The notes under the pieces: model-generated
What the model was told of the DNA's origin: nothing
Seen by the model: only the letters and a program-made list of their open reading frames with translations
Database searches by the model: none
Translations under genes and position numbers: made by a program
Source of the DNA: Arctopsyche grandis
Taxonomy: Eukaryota; Arthropoda; Insecta; Trichoptera; Hydropsychidae
Assembly (NCBI RefSeq): GCF_051622035.1
Contig: NC_135364.1
Span: forward strand, 22,533,001 to 22,597,000
Direction: 5' to 3'
Length of the DNA stretch: 64,000 nt
Shown: piece after piece, positions 23,706 through 34,966 of the stretch
How the letters are laid out: each line of letters begins with the position of its first letter
Position numbering within the stretch: position 1 is the stretch's first letter

Positions 23706-26700
23706 ATGGAGGCGGATTCCACGACAGCTGAACAAGAGTACGAGTGTGACTCATCCACAGGACACAGGGAAAACATACTGCTAAATGAACTCTCCAGGTT
23801 ATACCTGTTGCATTGTTTACATTTTCTCGCAAAATGTGCTCTCAAATGAAAAAAACAAATGAATTTTCAAATAAATTTAAACAAAATAAAACTATTCAAA
23901 TAAATTTAATAAAATGTTTACTATTAGATTAGCCATTTTTAAGCAGTTTATATTACAAATACTGAGCGAAGCCGGGTAAAACCACTAGTATATTATACTA
24001 ATAATTGTAATGAATATTAATCTATGAGAAGATTGAAGGTTGTATATATATATATATACAGATGTATAGTTATAACGAAGTGAAAATTAAGGATAGATTC
24101 ATACTTGTACCGGGTGTGTTGAATTTATTATATTTTTAAAATTTCTGTATTTATTTGTTGAAAGCGGTACGATGAAGTACAACATAAAGAGAATTAGACG
24201 GAACGAACAATATCAAACTGGTATTGGAATTGGAGAGCAGTACGGTTGGTCAGTGGTTACCGTAATTTATAAAATGCTGTATGATTTTTATCTTCAGGAA
24301 CTATGGCTACTTTCGACAGATCGTGTTGCCCATGCTCAGAAACGGCAACGAGAAAGATCTACTGGAATGGATGAGAGAGTTCAATTTGATCCAACCGTCG
24401 GTGAAATGTGCCAAGAGTCTGCCAGACTGCCGGATGGTGATAACGGCCTCCAAAGTCGTCGACAAGTATCAGTGGCAGTGCAAAACTTGCAATCAGAAAG
24501 TGCAAATTAGAGAGAACTCCTTTTTCAAAAACGTCTACTGCCCACTGCAAACCATTTTCAAAATCATCCTCGCCTGGTGCCAAGACATGGACTATGAACA
24601 CCTTTCAAATGTATTCGGTAAATATATATATACAATTTCTTATTAAACTAAGATTCTAACCACGTAACAATTGAGTATATAGTACACATTATACTAACTA
24701 TATTATCACTTAATAGCATGCCTCAGGTGTTTCTTTAAAGACAAGGTAATTGAAAATTAATGTCAATACAAATATTAATATACAAATAATATAATTGTAA
24801 TTAAAATTTAGGTTTGAAAAAACAAGTGGTTTGCGGCATCTATGATAAAATAGAACGAGCCGTTTATGGACGACCTCTCTATCAACTCGGTGGATTCGGA
24901 ATAGTCTTGCTCGTCGATTTGTATCCTGATTTCGTTGACGAGTTGTATCCAGTCAGTTCCAAAAATGATTCCGCAATAAAAACGCAACACAAGATACTCT
25001 GCCTTGCCGATACTAATGTGAATGTGGTTTTGTATATTGATTTAAAATACTTTAAATTGGGAACAGGATGATGTTTCTAATCGGAACTATCATTACAGTC
25101 AATAGTATAAAATTTGCGTTAACGCTAACCACCAAAAGGTCCCTGGTTTGATTGAAAAGAATTTATTTGGAGCAGCTCTGCAGTGCTGCTGGTCAGACTT
25201 GGATATTTGTGACTCCAACTCGATCGCTTCCTATCATCAGAGTTTGCCAATATATCTAATTTCATTGTTGAAACGGATCCTCACCAAATTGGCAATCAAC
25301 CTATCTACTATTTGTCACCTTTATTCGAATATAATTTATAATCTATAAATTTGACATAACCATAAGGGCGAAAACACACTGATTGATACGTGTTTTTTTT
25401 TTAGATACTTTAAAACATGCGAAAAAACTCAGCATGCCCATATACACAGTCCCAAAAATCACCCTCATGAAGTGTTTTCGGTGATATTTTATCCTTACTT
25501 GGCAGTGATCGATAACGATGAATCCCCAATTTGAAGAAATTTAGGATTAACTTGTCTGATCTCGGTTGCATATGGTTATGCATACACTTGCGAGCTCCCA
25601 AACATATGCACTCTGCATGTGCAACTTCTCCCGAATTCGGTTTGAAAAACCCTCACTGTGAAACAGTCATAGTGGTGATTCAAAGAACGTGACGTCCCGT
25701 ACCACTCAGTGTGTTTTCGCCGTGTCGCTTTGGGGCAACCTGTAAGGGCGAAATCACACATAGTGGTATGGAACGTCATGTGTCCTTGGCGTCATATGTA
25801 TGTCCTTGTGAACATACAGAATGAATATGTTTGGGAGGTTGCATTTGTATGCATATCCATTTGCAACCAACAACTTTCTCCTATATTTTTTCAATTATGG
25901 GAATCACCTAGGTCTAGGGATGGTGTGTTTTTTTCACATGTGTAAAAGTATTGTTCAGGATCCAAATGAAAGGCCAAAGTCGTTTATTGAATAATTAAGA
26001 AGGTCCACACGTAGCCAGCGCTCGTTCCAGAATAATCTGATATGGCCTAAGTACCTCCTTATAAAGGAAAAGTTGCTCACCGATCCGTTCATGTATCTAT
26101 TGTCTAGGCACGTACAGTTTTAATTGAGTCTCACGGTTTCGGGTTCTGAGCATTCTGGCGGTCACTTACTGAGTCCCGCTAGGCCAATTCTGGGGTCTCC
26201 ATTGTTCGCCCCCCCACTCTGTGTGTTTTCGCCCTAATGACACCATGGTAAAAATATAAATTAAAAAAAAAATTATATAGGATTGCTCTCTAAGAGCTAA
26301 ATATGATAAATTTTAATCAGGGGCGTCATTTCAGCTTTTCCCAGGGGGGGGGCAAAGCTTTCGACTAGTAAGAAATTACTTTCTAATGGGGGGGGTGTAT
26401 TATATAAAAAAAATGAGTATATGAATTTTAACTATTTATTTATTTATATATTTTTATCAATAAATCTATTAAGAGATTTGGGTATAAACGCATATTTATA
26501 AAGTACAAAATAATCTCCTGAAAATACGTTGAACGTTGTTTTTAATCTAAAAAATATAAAATTAGCATTGAATAAATGTTGAAAACTGTAATGTTATTAT
26601 TATAATATCATTTTATTTACAATATTATATAATATAACACATTGCAATAATAGATACGATCTAAATTCATAATAATACATTAAACAACGTTGATAGTCCC

Positions 26701-27473
26701 ATTCAAATCTAGGAGCGGCTGACCCCCCCACCCCAAATGAGGCCCCTGATTTTAATCACGGAATATATCCGATATAATAATCTTCACATTTACATTTCCT
26801 ATTTGAAATTTTTAAAAATTATTTTTAACATTTTAGGAAATTCCAACTCGATATTGGCTCCACGTTATAAATGGATCGTTTTCTTTTCCATCTGAAAATA
26901 ACAATACGACGTTTAAAAAGGTTAACTATTTCAATTCATTATTATTTTAACTTAAAATATATGTATATGTATATAGTTCCAGCATTTAACAATTTTTTTT
27001 TTAATAGATGAATATGTGTGACGAAACCTTACACGTCATAGAGAAGTTTGCTTTGCCGGGCGGCTTGTGTGCAATTGGGGGGGGAGTTCATTTAACCTCA
27101 TTGAGGGAAAATCTACGATCTTCCTCCATGTTTGAGGGTGTGATCACGATGAATCACCTGACGACGCATTCCAACGTCGACATGCAAACATTCAGTGCGT
27201 ATCATTCGTAAATTTTACCAAAAATCTTATGTATTTTTAATACCAACAATTTATTATTGATTTTTAGTGATCAATCGCATTTGGAATCCCATCATCAGAC
27301 TGTGCGAGGCTGCGCAAGACCTGCCGAAGAATAAAATACAGTCATATCTGAGTTGCGCTCTGTGGCGGTGGCAAATGGAGTCGTCCGATCCGTTCCTGTC
27401 GCTCGTCCATCTAATTTCGCAGCAAGACTATAAAATTCCGACCAACAATAAAAATTCCAGTAAACCTCGTTGA
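23706..27473 (+). CDS. Domesticated Merlin/ISXO2-type transposase-derived gene
   Basis: Six exons: 23706-23797, 24298-24617, 24812-25017, 26837-26920, 27008-27194, 27268-27473. All phases agree and give 364 aa. The start is an ATG in strong context (CCGCCATGG). Residues about 45-100 hold LLEWMREFNLI followed by a zinc-ribbon pattern C68-x6-C75 ... C92-x2-C95 and IRENSFF, as at the N-terminus of ISXO2/Merlin transposases. The middle has LGGFGIVLLVDLYPD (D173), where these enzymes have their first catalytic Asp. The C-terminal part has THSNVDMQTF ... SYLSCALWRW, matching the HTQ-VE-FW ... YL-EFMWR region. The other catalytic acids do not stand out. No inverted ends flank it, and it has five introns. 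An alternative shorter start is ATG 24281 without exon 1. Function unknown; nucleic-acid binding is likely. Confidence 0.7.
23820..23988 (+). mobile_element. Helitron-like fragment in intron 1 of the transposase-derived gene
   Basis: It ends GAGCGAAGCCGGGTAAAACCACTAG followed by T. It is nearly identical over AAATTTAAACAAAATAAAAC and following sequence to the copy at 47950-48130. Confidence 0.45.
25085..25345 (+). mobile_element. SINE, sense copy
   Basis: It carries a B-box-like GGTCCCTGGTTTGATTG at the head, then the shared body GTCAGACTTGGATATTTGTG, TCGATCGCTTCCTATCATC, and AAACGGATCCTCACCAAATTGG. It lies in intron 3 of the transposase-derived gene. Confidence 0.6.
25363..26237. mobile_element. 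Two adjacent MITEs with AAGGGCGAAAACACAC ends
   Basis: AAGGGCGAAAACACACTGA at 25364 is inverted at 25705-25725 (CAGTGTGTTTTCGCCGTG). AAGGGCGAAATCACAC at 25745 is inverted at 26218-26237 (CTGTGTGTTTTCGCCCTA). Both units are non-coding and lie in intron 3 of the transposase-derived gene. TA duplication of the Tc1/mariner type is possible, since TAA flanks the ends, but it is not proved. Confidence 0.55.
26318..26748. mobile_element. hAT-type MITE with 8-bp target duplication
   Basis: The ends CAGGGGCGTCATTT and (inverted) CAGGGGCCTCATTT flank 431 bp of non-coding sequence. An exact 8-bp duplication, ATTTTAAT, lies outside at 26310-26317 and 26749-26756. Eight-bp duplications and CAGGG ends fit hAT. 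A related antisense copy is at 30535-30930. Confidence 0.8.
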
Positions 27474-27479
27474 ATGAGA

Positions 27480-29080
27480 AGAAAAATTATGATGATCTCA
27501 ATTTTTTATTGGATGTGAAAACTGCGCTTTGCGAATTTTTTTTTATGTAATCTATTTAGTCTTTACGACTATGGAAATTAAGCAATAAAATTAGTCGATT
27601 TGGACTGATATATATTCAAGTTGCCGGATCTGAATAATTACTATGTTTTATCTGTATCCTCAAAAAATTTTAATTTTACATTATTTTATATTAGTTTGAA
27701 TATGTTCCTTGAAAATTATTGACGTATGTCGGAAAAATGTATTATGTACGTTGCCTTTTTATTATTACTTGTTATATAAGCAATACTTTTATTTTATTTT
27801 TACGTATCTTTTATTGACAATGTTCAGTATTATCATGATATTATATATATCTTTATTATAATCTTAAAATGAATTTAACTGATTATGAGTATAATTCTAT
27901 ATACATAGTTTATTCGGTTAAATTTGAAAAATATTAAAGTAACGTGCCTTTGTTAAGAGTGCCTTATTCTATACACAATAATTTAGATGTAAGCTTATTG
28001 TTATGTATTTTTTTGAATTATATAAATGTATTTTATAATATTTTTTTTCTTATTCCTGGTGCAATTTGAATGACGATTAGTATTATTGTTCAAATGGATC
28101 ATACTGATTTAATGGTGTTAAAATATTGTTTTTACCCACATACATTTATTAAAAAAAACTTACATGTTTTATAAAATATCAATTTATCAATTATAATAAA
28201 ATGTTTTATTTTTAAATGAAGAAGAATAATGTTTTATTTACCCTGAATAATAGAAACATAATAGATAAAATCTAATGCTAAGAATCTGTCGATGAAACTA
28301 CTGTGTTCTCAATGTACGATTTGAGATTTCATTTATAATTGAAATCGACTACTTTTGCTTTGAGCAACGCATGAAATTGTCAACAAACAAAAATTAATGA
28401 AAGATGATGCTCAAGTGTCGTTATAGTACCAATTTCATATGAAGCTCTTAAACATCTAGATATTTCAAACAAGTCAATATGGAGTAAGATGTTTTTGTCG
28501 TTATTTTTGATGACGATTATAATAATAATTAAATATGATGATAGATCTACTTCTATAGACATGAAGTATGTCATAATAGAGGTAGCGCCACTCTATATTC
28601 ATTGCTCGTGTATCAATTTGAATATCGACAAATGTTAAACGTGATACATAAAAAACTAATAAATTAATAAACCATGAACTTTTATTACTTTTACTGTCCA
28701 TCTGTCATATATTCTTCTAGCTATATCCTGCTCATTATTTCCTCATCTGTCTTTCAGCTTGGGCATGCTCCACATTCATGTATTTCTCTTTAGATCTCTT
28801 CTTGTTATTTCAAGTATATACATATATACGTTCATATATACATATATAATATATATTTCCAAACACTTAACATTTTGTAGCATTCTTGTGTTCGAGTCCA
28901 GGTTTAATTCCATTTAATGTAAATATTGGCAAATTTTGGGCAAATAATTTACCAGGAACATATTATTTTTTTTATTCCAGACGATAGGGAGAATTGTGGA
29001 ATAATAAATACAATAGTATTGAATAATAATAAAAAAAAATATATAAATAATAAGAATAGTTAATTAATTAATCAATTTAA
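27480..29080. other. Non-coding stretch downstream of the transposase-derived gene
   Basis: AATAAAATTAG near 27585 may be the polyadenylation signal of the gene upstream. Nothing else was recognised. Confidence 0.5.
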
Positions 29081-29087
29081 TGTCTAT

Positions 29088-29625
29088 TTAAGTCGGTCGG
29101 TGGAGTAGTTCCATCCATTGAACATATAGTGAAGAGTGCAAATGAGAAGACGCGGTAACAAGAAGACAATTAGAATATAAAAATATACGAAGACGTAGTG
29201 AGGCCGCTCTCATCTTGAGAATGGCCTCAATGTGAGGCACGTGCCCTTCCACAAACATTTGCGACGTGCTGCAACCCCTTGGTAGCCTGAAAAGAGTACG
29301 GTAGCAGTTGTTATATTGAACCTTTATCTTCCTCATCGTCTCCCGCTTGTATCTGGTCCATAGTTCTATAGTATAGAGGCTAGTATAAAAGGACATAAAT
29401 AATTGTCTCTTAACCACTATACTTGAGTGGTAAAACCGTCTTGCCAGCATATTAACCCTTACACAAATAGCTCTCCTTTACCCTTCGATGTCACAGTCAT
29501 CAGAGAGATCCTCCGTCAGCAGGTGTCCCAGGTACTTGACTTCCCTCACGGTTTTAAGATTATGTTGGGTACAAAATGGGGACCTCAACCGTATCGGAAA
29601 ATCAATACAATGCTGCATGGTTTTA
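29088..29625 (-). pseudogene. LINE reverse transcriptase C-terminal remnant
   Basis: On the minus strand 29450-29088 encodes LARRFYHSSIVVKRQLFMSF and NCYRTLFRLPRGCSTSQMF, matching the conserved tail of some non-LTR ORF2 proteins (NMLARRF ... NNAFR-L-GLPR-CSASGMF). Upstream, 29550-29460 reads YLGHLLTEDLSDDCDIEG followed by a stop. It is a 5'-truncated, decayed copy. I cannot assign the clade. Confidence 0.6.
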
Positions 29626-29652
29626 TGCAGCATAACGTGAGCAAACTTCCAG

Positions 29653-29736
29653 GAGGTGATTCAGGGACGTCATTTGGGGAGTGTGGGGGGCATTCGCCAC
29701 CCCTAAATTTAGGAATAGTTTGAATTTAGAAAATAA
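29653..29736 (+). mobile_element. Fragment of the CAGGG(G/A)CGTCATTT MITE family
   Basis: It begins CAGGGACGTCATTTGGGGAG, like the end of the hAT-type MITE at 26.3 kb. It is interrupted by the solo LTR that follows. Confidence 0.4.
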
Positions 29737-29898
29737 TGTGGCGGCTCGCTATATGACATGGTCGAGTTCGGTCATCTTCCTGCGAGTTGGGACCAACTCG
29801 GCCGTGTTTCAGGGTTGCTACCTCACTCCGCCTTCGGCTGCCATAATAAAAATACGTGCATCAACATGCCAGTCATCTCATTCGTTTCACCCCCTATA
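29737..29898 (+). mobile_element. Solo LTR of a short-LTR retroelement family
   Basis: It begins TGTGGCGGCTCGC and ends CCCCTATA. It is related along its length to the antisense solo LTR at 43186-43347. No internal coding region is present. It is an old copy judging by divergence between the two. Confidence 0.5.
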
Positions 29899-30534
29899 AT
29901 ATTATGAATTTAATGATAAATGAAATACTATGGATCTATGAATGCTACGTTTATTTCTTATATATAGGGTAGCTTAGTGGCCAATAAAATAGTCGCTGCA
30001 ATAAGCTACTTTGAAAAAAAAAAGGTTTTATGATTTTGAAGTAAGTATATTTTGTTTTTTGAATGGTATGCCTTGGATAAATTTCTTAGAAATTGTTTGA
30101 CCCTATGGAGCGAATTGTTAGAAATGTCCTCCTTACTTTATTTTATCTCAGAAACAGATGTGTAACTTATATTTTTCTGAAAATTTGAGTGTATTGTTTG
30201 TTTTCATGAAAAGTTTTAAATTAATATTTTACTGAATCGGTTCAATCCGAACTGATTTTATTTCTCGTATTTTTATCTCACAAAACAACGAATGAGATGG
30301 ATTTAATCTTCATGTGTGACGAGCTCGGTCCAAAAAAAGTTTTAGTTATGTAATAAAATTGCGTTCTGACCAAAACCTTATCAACTCTAAGTTAGTATAT
30401 AAAGAATACAAATATAATTTTTCAACTTGATACGTTAAGGGGTGTGGAAAAGCCGTGTGGTCACAACATTTTTGAATTTTCTGAGGAAAAAATGTCACTT
30501 CCGGTTAGTTAAATTTAATATTTTTTTTATTATT

Positions 30535-30930
30535 TTCAGCCGCCCCCCTTAGATTTGAACGGGACTATCCACATTGTTTAATGTATTAATATAAATAAAA
30601 TGGTATTGTAAATAAAATGATTATATAATAATATTATAGTTTTCAACATTTATTTAATGCTAATCTTTTAATTTAAAAAAAATGTATTGTATATATTTTC
30701 AGGAAATTATTTTGTACTAAATATGTGTATATCCAAATCTCTTAATAGATTTTTTAAAATCATTTTACTATTAATTTTATTGATAAAAATATATAAATAA
30801 AAAAATGATTAAAATAAATAGTTAATATTCATATCCCCCCCAGAAAGTCTTCCCCCAGTAATTTTCAGTCAGTCAGTACTGGTCAGTAATTTTTCCTCCC
30901 CCTGGGAAAAGCTGAAATGACGCACCTGTT
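30535..30930 (-). mobile_element. hAT-type MITE, antisense copy
   Basis: It matches 26318-26748 in reverse: CCCCCCTTAGATTTGAACGG at one side and CTGGGAAAAGCTGAAATGAC-GCACCTG at the other. Ends and interior are degraded. Confidence 0.55.
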
Positions 30931-31613
30931 TATGTTAGTTTTTAATAATGGAAGTATTTATATATAGAAAAAAAATGTTTTTTTGATAAAATGTCCTGGT
31001 TTTCAATTTGAAAGAAATGGTCACCTAAATTTAATGCATCACACTCCTTGTTATATAAATGGTTCTGTATCAGTATCATGTTAAGAATAGATAAAGGTAC
31101 TCTACTTATTCTTAACAGAGACTTGTTGCATCTGAGTTTTATACATATGGTATAGTTTAAATCCGCAAGGGTACCGTTAGTAACGGGAAACTGATTGCAA
31201 AAATCGCATCCGTGTTCCAATAATTAACTGAAGTCTGATAATCACCAAGGAGTGACTTGCTCTTAATGGCATTGAAAAAGTTTATTGCGGTCGTTGCACC
31301 ACCAACACAACTGCATAATAATCCACCACGGTTCAGAGAAATGCAGATTACGATCAAAAGAGTGAGGTATTAGGTCAAACGAGTAACCGTAAATCCTTAA
31401 AGCCTCTCTCGAACATAAAGGCAAAAAGTCAGCAGACAACCAGTATGGAGCTGGAGTACTTTTCAAATGACCCACAAACCAGGGTACCGTTCGATAGCGA
31501 CAAAAAGGCGACACAACCAAGAGAGCCGGTTTCCTACCTGGTCATCATCAGCCGTTCGCAACTTCAGTGTTGTTTACATTAACGTCGAGAGCAGCCGCAT
31601 TCAGAACAGCAAG

Positions 31614-32232
31614 ATGCACCGATTCCACTTTGTAATCTTCGTCGCTTCCATCTACCTTTCATCGGCAATTGCTGCTCCTATCAAAGAAGACGCTGAAGAC
31701 CATTACGATCAGAGGCAAAATGGTACTGAAAATTACAGGATCAACGTCGATGGGGTATTGTTCGCTGTAGCTCCGGCAGAAGCCCTATTGTCTTCCTCAT
31801 CAGATATAGAAGAATTGTTAGGCTTATTGGATTATGAAGGATTAGACGGCCAGTTTCCCGTGAAAGCAACTACGGAAGCAGATAAGAAGACGACGGTAGA
31901 AGAAGCAGTGGAGAACAATAGTAACAGCGCTAAACCCGAACCCGAAAAACCCAATTCGGTAAAAAAAGTCGGGTGAGTGATCTTCATAGTATTTTATAAA
32001 ATTACCCAATATTGATTTACATATATAAGTAAGAAAATACGCGTCTTTCGCTTGAGACCGGTTTGCTGAACTTCCGATTGGTAGTTGCGCAAGAAAAACG
32101 GTTATTTTATTAGTTTAAAAAATCTTCATGTGGTTGAGATAAAATTACATGAAAATTTATCACAATTTCAGATTCAAGAGACGTCTGGCTAACTTCATCC
32201 TGCCGATCCTGAGAAGAAACCGTCACCAGTGA
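31614..32232 (+). CDS. Small secreted protein with YDQRQNG motif and basic C-terminus
   Basis: Two exons, 31614-31972 and 32172-32232, join in phase to give 139 aa. MHRFHFVIFVASIYLSSAIA is a signal peptide with likely cleavage near residue 21. Then come HYDQRQNGTENYRINVDGV, an acidic middle (SSSSDIEELLGLLDYEG), a Lys/Glu-rich stretch, and a short second exon giving FKRRLANFILPILRRNRHQ, which is basic and amphipathic. KKVGFKRR just before it could be a processing site. The start is the only ATG fitting a signal peptide. It shares the YDQRQ(N/D)G-N-R pattern with the convergent gene at 35 kb. I recall similar small secreted proteins in Lepidoptera but know no function. The tail suggests a membrane-active peptide; that is inference. 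Confidence 0.7.
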
Positions 32233-32499
32233 GGAGTGGATTTATATGTAGTTTATTTATTTATTTATTTATTAGAGAAAAATATTACATGTATGCGTCT
32301 GAATATACTCCACAGAATATTTTAATAAACTTATTCATAGGAAATCATTGTATTCATTTCATTACAAACATCTGAAACATTTTACATGCAACTAATTATA
32401 ATACATTTCGCGTTATTAGGACGCAAAGGTGATGACTCCACAATATGACTTAATCGAGCCATTAATGTACATACATAGTTTTGTTCTTATTTTCATACC

Positions 32500-33008
32500 T
32501 TATTTATTTATTTTTATTTTTATATACATATTTTCACATACATATATACAAATATACCAGGAAGGCTTAACAGGTAAACCCTAAATGCGCCTTCTTGGTC
32601 CACATAATTATTACATATGTAGATACATGTAAATCTAAATATCTGACATCTATGGTCAATATACATATATTACAAACATCGTATTAATACGATAAATAAC
32701 GATGAATAACTTTCATGTAACAATACGAATTTTATATTCGATAAACAACCACAAAGACATCTATGGTGAGCAATATGGCGAAACCTAAGATATAACAATA
32801 ACTAAAGGTTCGCAACAGAAAATTGGGAAGGAAACGCCAATTTTACAGGAATCGTTTCAATGAAAATCAGAAAAATTGGCAAATTCTGATAAGAAACGAT
32901 CGACCTAGACAAATCAAGGTCTGGCCAACAACGAGACTTAGCGGGGAATCGAACTCGTAACATCAAGTACGAAATAATTCAACATTCACCACTAGACCAC
33001 GCTGCTGG
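32500..33008 (-). mobile_element. Full-length-looking tRNA-derived SINE, antisense
   Basis: Read on the minus strand it starts at the tRNA-like head CAGCGTGGTCTAGTGGTGAA (A-box GTGGTCTAGTGG) with B-box GAGTTCGATTC, then body CTAGGTCGATCGTTTC and ATTGAAACGATTCCTG. It ends with the 3' block GAAGGCGCATTTAGGGTTTACC and an AT-rich tail. About 500 bp. This is the best reference copy of the family in the window. Confidence 0.75.
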
Positions 33009-33394
33009 ATATACCTTATATTAAATTCCTTAAATTCCTTACTTAAATTCCTTTTTTTGGCAATACAATATTTAAAAATTGAAAATATTAACTTCAATTA
33101 CAAATCCCGAATTAACTCCATTCCATATCCATCCATTGAAAAGTCAAGGGGAAAGTGCTATTATAATATAATATAATAGTTTATGAAATTTAATTTAAAG
33201 ACAGTTAACTGGTTAATGAATGCATGTCATTATTAACTTCAGGGAACAGTAGAAAATATATTTTTTTAAATATATCCTAATGAAAAGAATAAATTACTTA
33301 ATTGATTACACAAACAGGATGATTAGAAATATATTATGTATGAAGTTGACTATAAGAGTGACTTTCAAAAGATAACTGGAAATCAAAGTAAAAA

Positions 33395-33401
<7 letters not shown>

Positions 33402-33477
<76 letters not shown>

Positions 33478-33480
33478 TAT
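33402..33480. repeat. (TA)n microsatellite
   Basis: TA tract with one GTA interruption, next to a copy of the GAGCTC repeat. Confidence 0.9.
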
Positions 33481-33670
33481 TGGTTTTTGAGCTCTTTTTC
33501 CTATTATTCTGTTCATTAACATTAGAATAATATAATATTATGATTACTAACCAAATAAAATAAAATTGTAAAATAGAAAATGATCAGTAGATCAGTAGCT
33601 ATTAAAATAGATATACGATGTATTGTGAACATAATTTCGTAATAATAAAAAGCATTTAAAAATCAAAAAA
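33480..33670 (+). repeat. Dispersed repeat, copy 2 (GAGCTC family)
   Basis: It begins TTGGTTTTTGAGCTCTTTTT and runs to AGCATTTAAAAATC. It is nearly identical to 34245-34435, and both are preceded by the same TATATATATTGG junction. Confidence 0.7.
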
Positions 33671-34160
33671 TAAAATATAATTAGTAATAAATAACAAATA
33701 AGCAATTGAAGATATACTGTTATGAAAGTCTAAGCTTTGTATTGAAGTGACAATCATTTAAACACTTATACATGCTATTTACAATGTATCATTCACACAT
33801 TTTCACAATGGGTAATAGAGGGCAAAGCGATGAAGCATCCAATGTTATTCATGCGTTCTAAATGGTTTTATTATACACTTTCTATGGGGTCACAAAGAAT
33901 AACAGATTAAATCATGTTGTATGTAATGATTTCGATTGATAATAAATAAATTGAGTTGCGTCTTTTTTTTTGTGCATACATAGACAATGCATAAGCAAGA
34001 ATGTCAAGTCATTTAGTTTAGATGATATTACAAATAATCTAGAAAGCAAAATCTGAATCGTATACAGAATTAATGAATGACAACTACGTATAATACATCT
34101 GTAAGTATAAGAATTGTAAATAGGTTTTTGAGCTCTTTTTCCTATTATGCTGCAGATTAT

Positions 34161-34162
<2 letters not shown>

Positions 34163-34243
<81 letters not shown>

Positions 34244-34244
34244 T
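34163..34244. repeat. (TA)n microsatellite
   Basis: TA tract with one GTA interruption, as in the tract at 33.4 kb. Confidence 0.9.
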
Positions 34245-34435
34245 GGTTTTTGAGCTCTTTTTCCTATTATTCTGTTCATTAACATTAGAATAATATAATA
34301 TTATGATTAATAACCAAATTAAATTAAATTGTAAAATAGAAAACGATCAGTAGATCAGTAGCTATTAAAATAGATATAAGATGTATTGTGAACATAATTT
34401 CGGAATAATAAAAAGCATTTAAAAATCAAAAAAAT
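34245..34435 (+). repeat. Dispersed repeat, copy 3 (GAGCTC family)
   Basis: Near-duplicate of 33480-33670, including the flanking (TA)n. A 30-bp fragment of the same repeat start lies at 34122-34150. Confidence 0.7.
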
Positions 34436-34441
34436 ATATAC

Positions 34442-34586
<145 letters not shown>

Positions 34587-34966
34587 TATATGATACACGG
34601 TTTTATCAAAAACTTGGGGTCAAGATCGTTAATTTTTTTCATCTTAATATTATTTTTAGAACATTATCTGCGTATTAAGTTTATCGAAAATGTGTATTTT
34701 CATTATTTTTTAATAAATTAATTAAAAACTGCTCATACAAAAATGAACGAATTTATAGAAATATATATAAATATGAGCAAATTGTTATACATATTTTGGA
34801 AACATATACCATTCATTGCTTTGATCAATAAAAATACGTATTTTTATAAACAATAACATTTTATTATAAAAAATTTAAATACATGGCGTAGGTAGTAATA
34901 AATAAACAAAAAATAAATTTAAAAAATGTATACAAAAATAAAATTATTCATTTGAAGCATAATAAA

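Noticed and set aside
24172-24510. 112-codon plus-strand frame starting MKYNIKRIRR
   Set aside because: It overlaps exon 2 of the transposase-derived gene in another frame, and its upstream part does not join that exon in phase.
25363-26237. CRISPR-like spacing of GGGCGAAAACACAC units
   Set aside because: Units are inverted pairs at the ends of MITEs in a eukaryotic intron, not direct repeats with spacers.
32880-33008. tRNA gene candidate with A- and B-box
   Set aside because: It is the head of the SINE, continuous with the SINE body, and repeated in other diverged copies.
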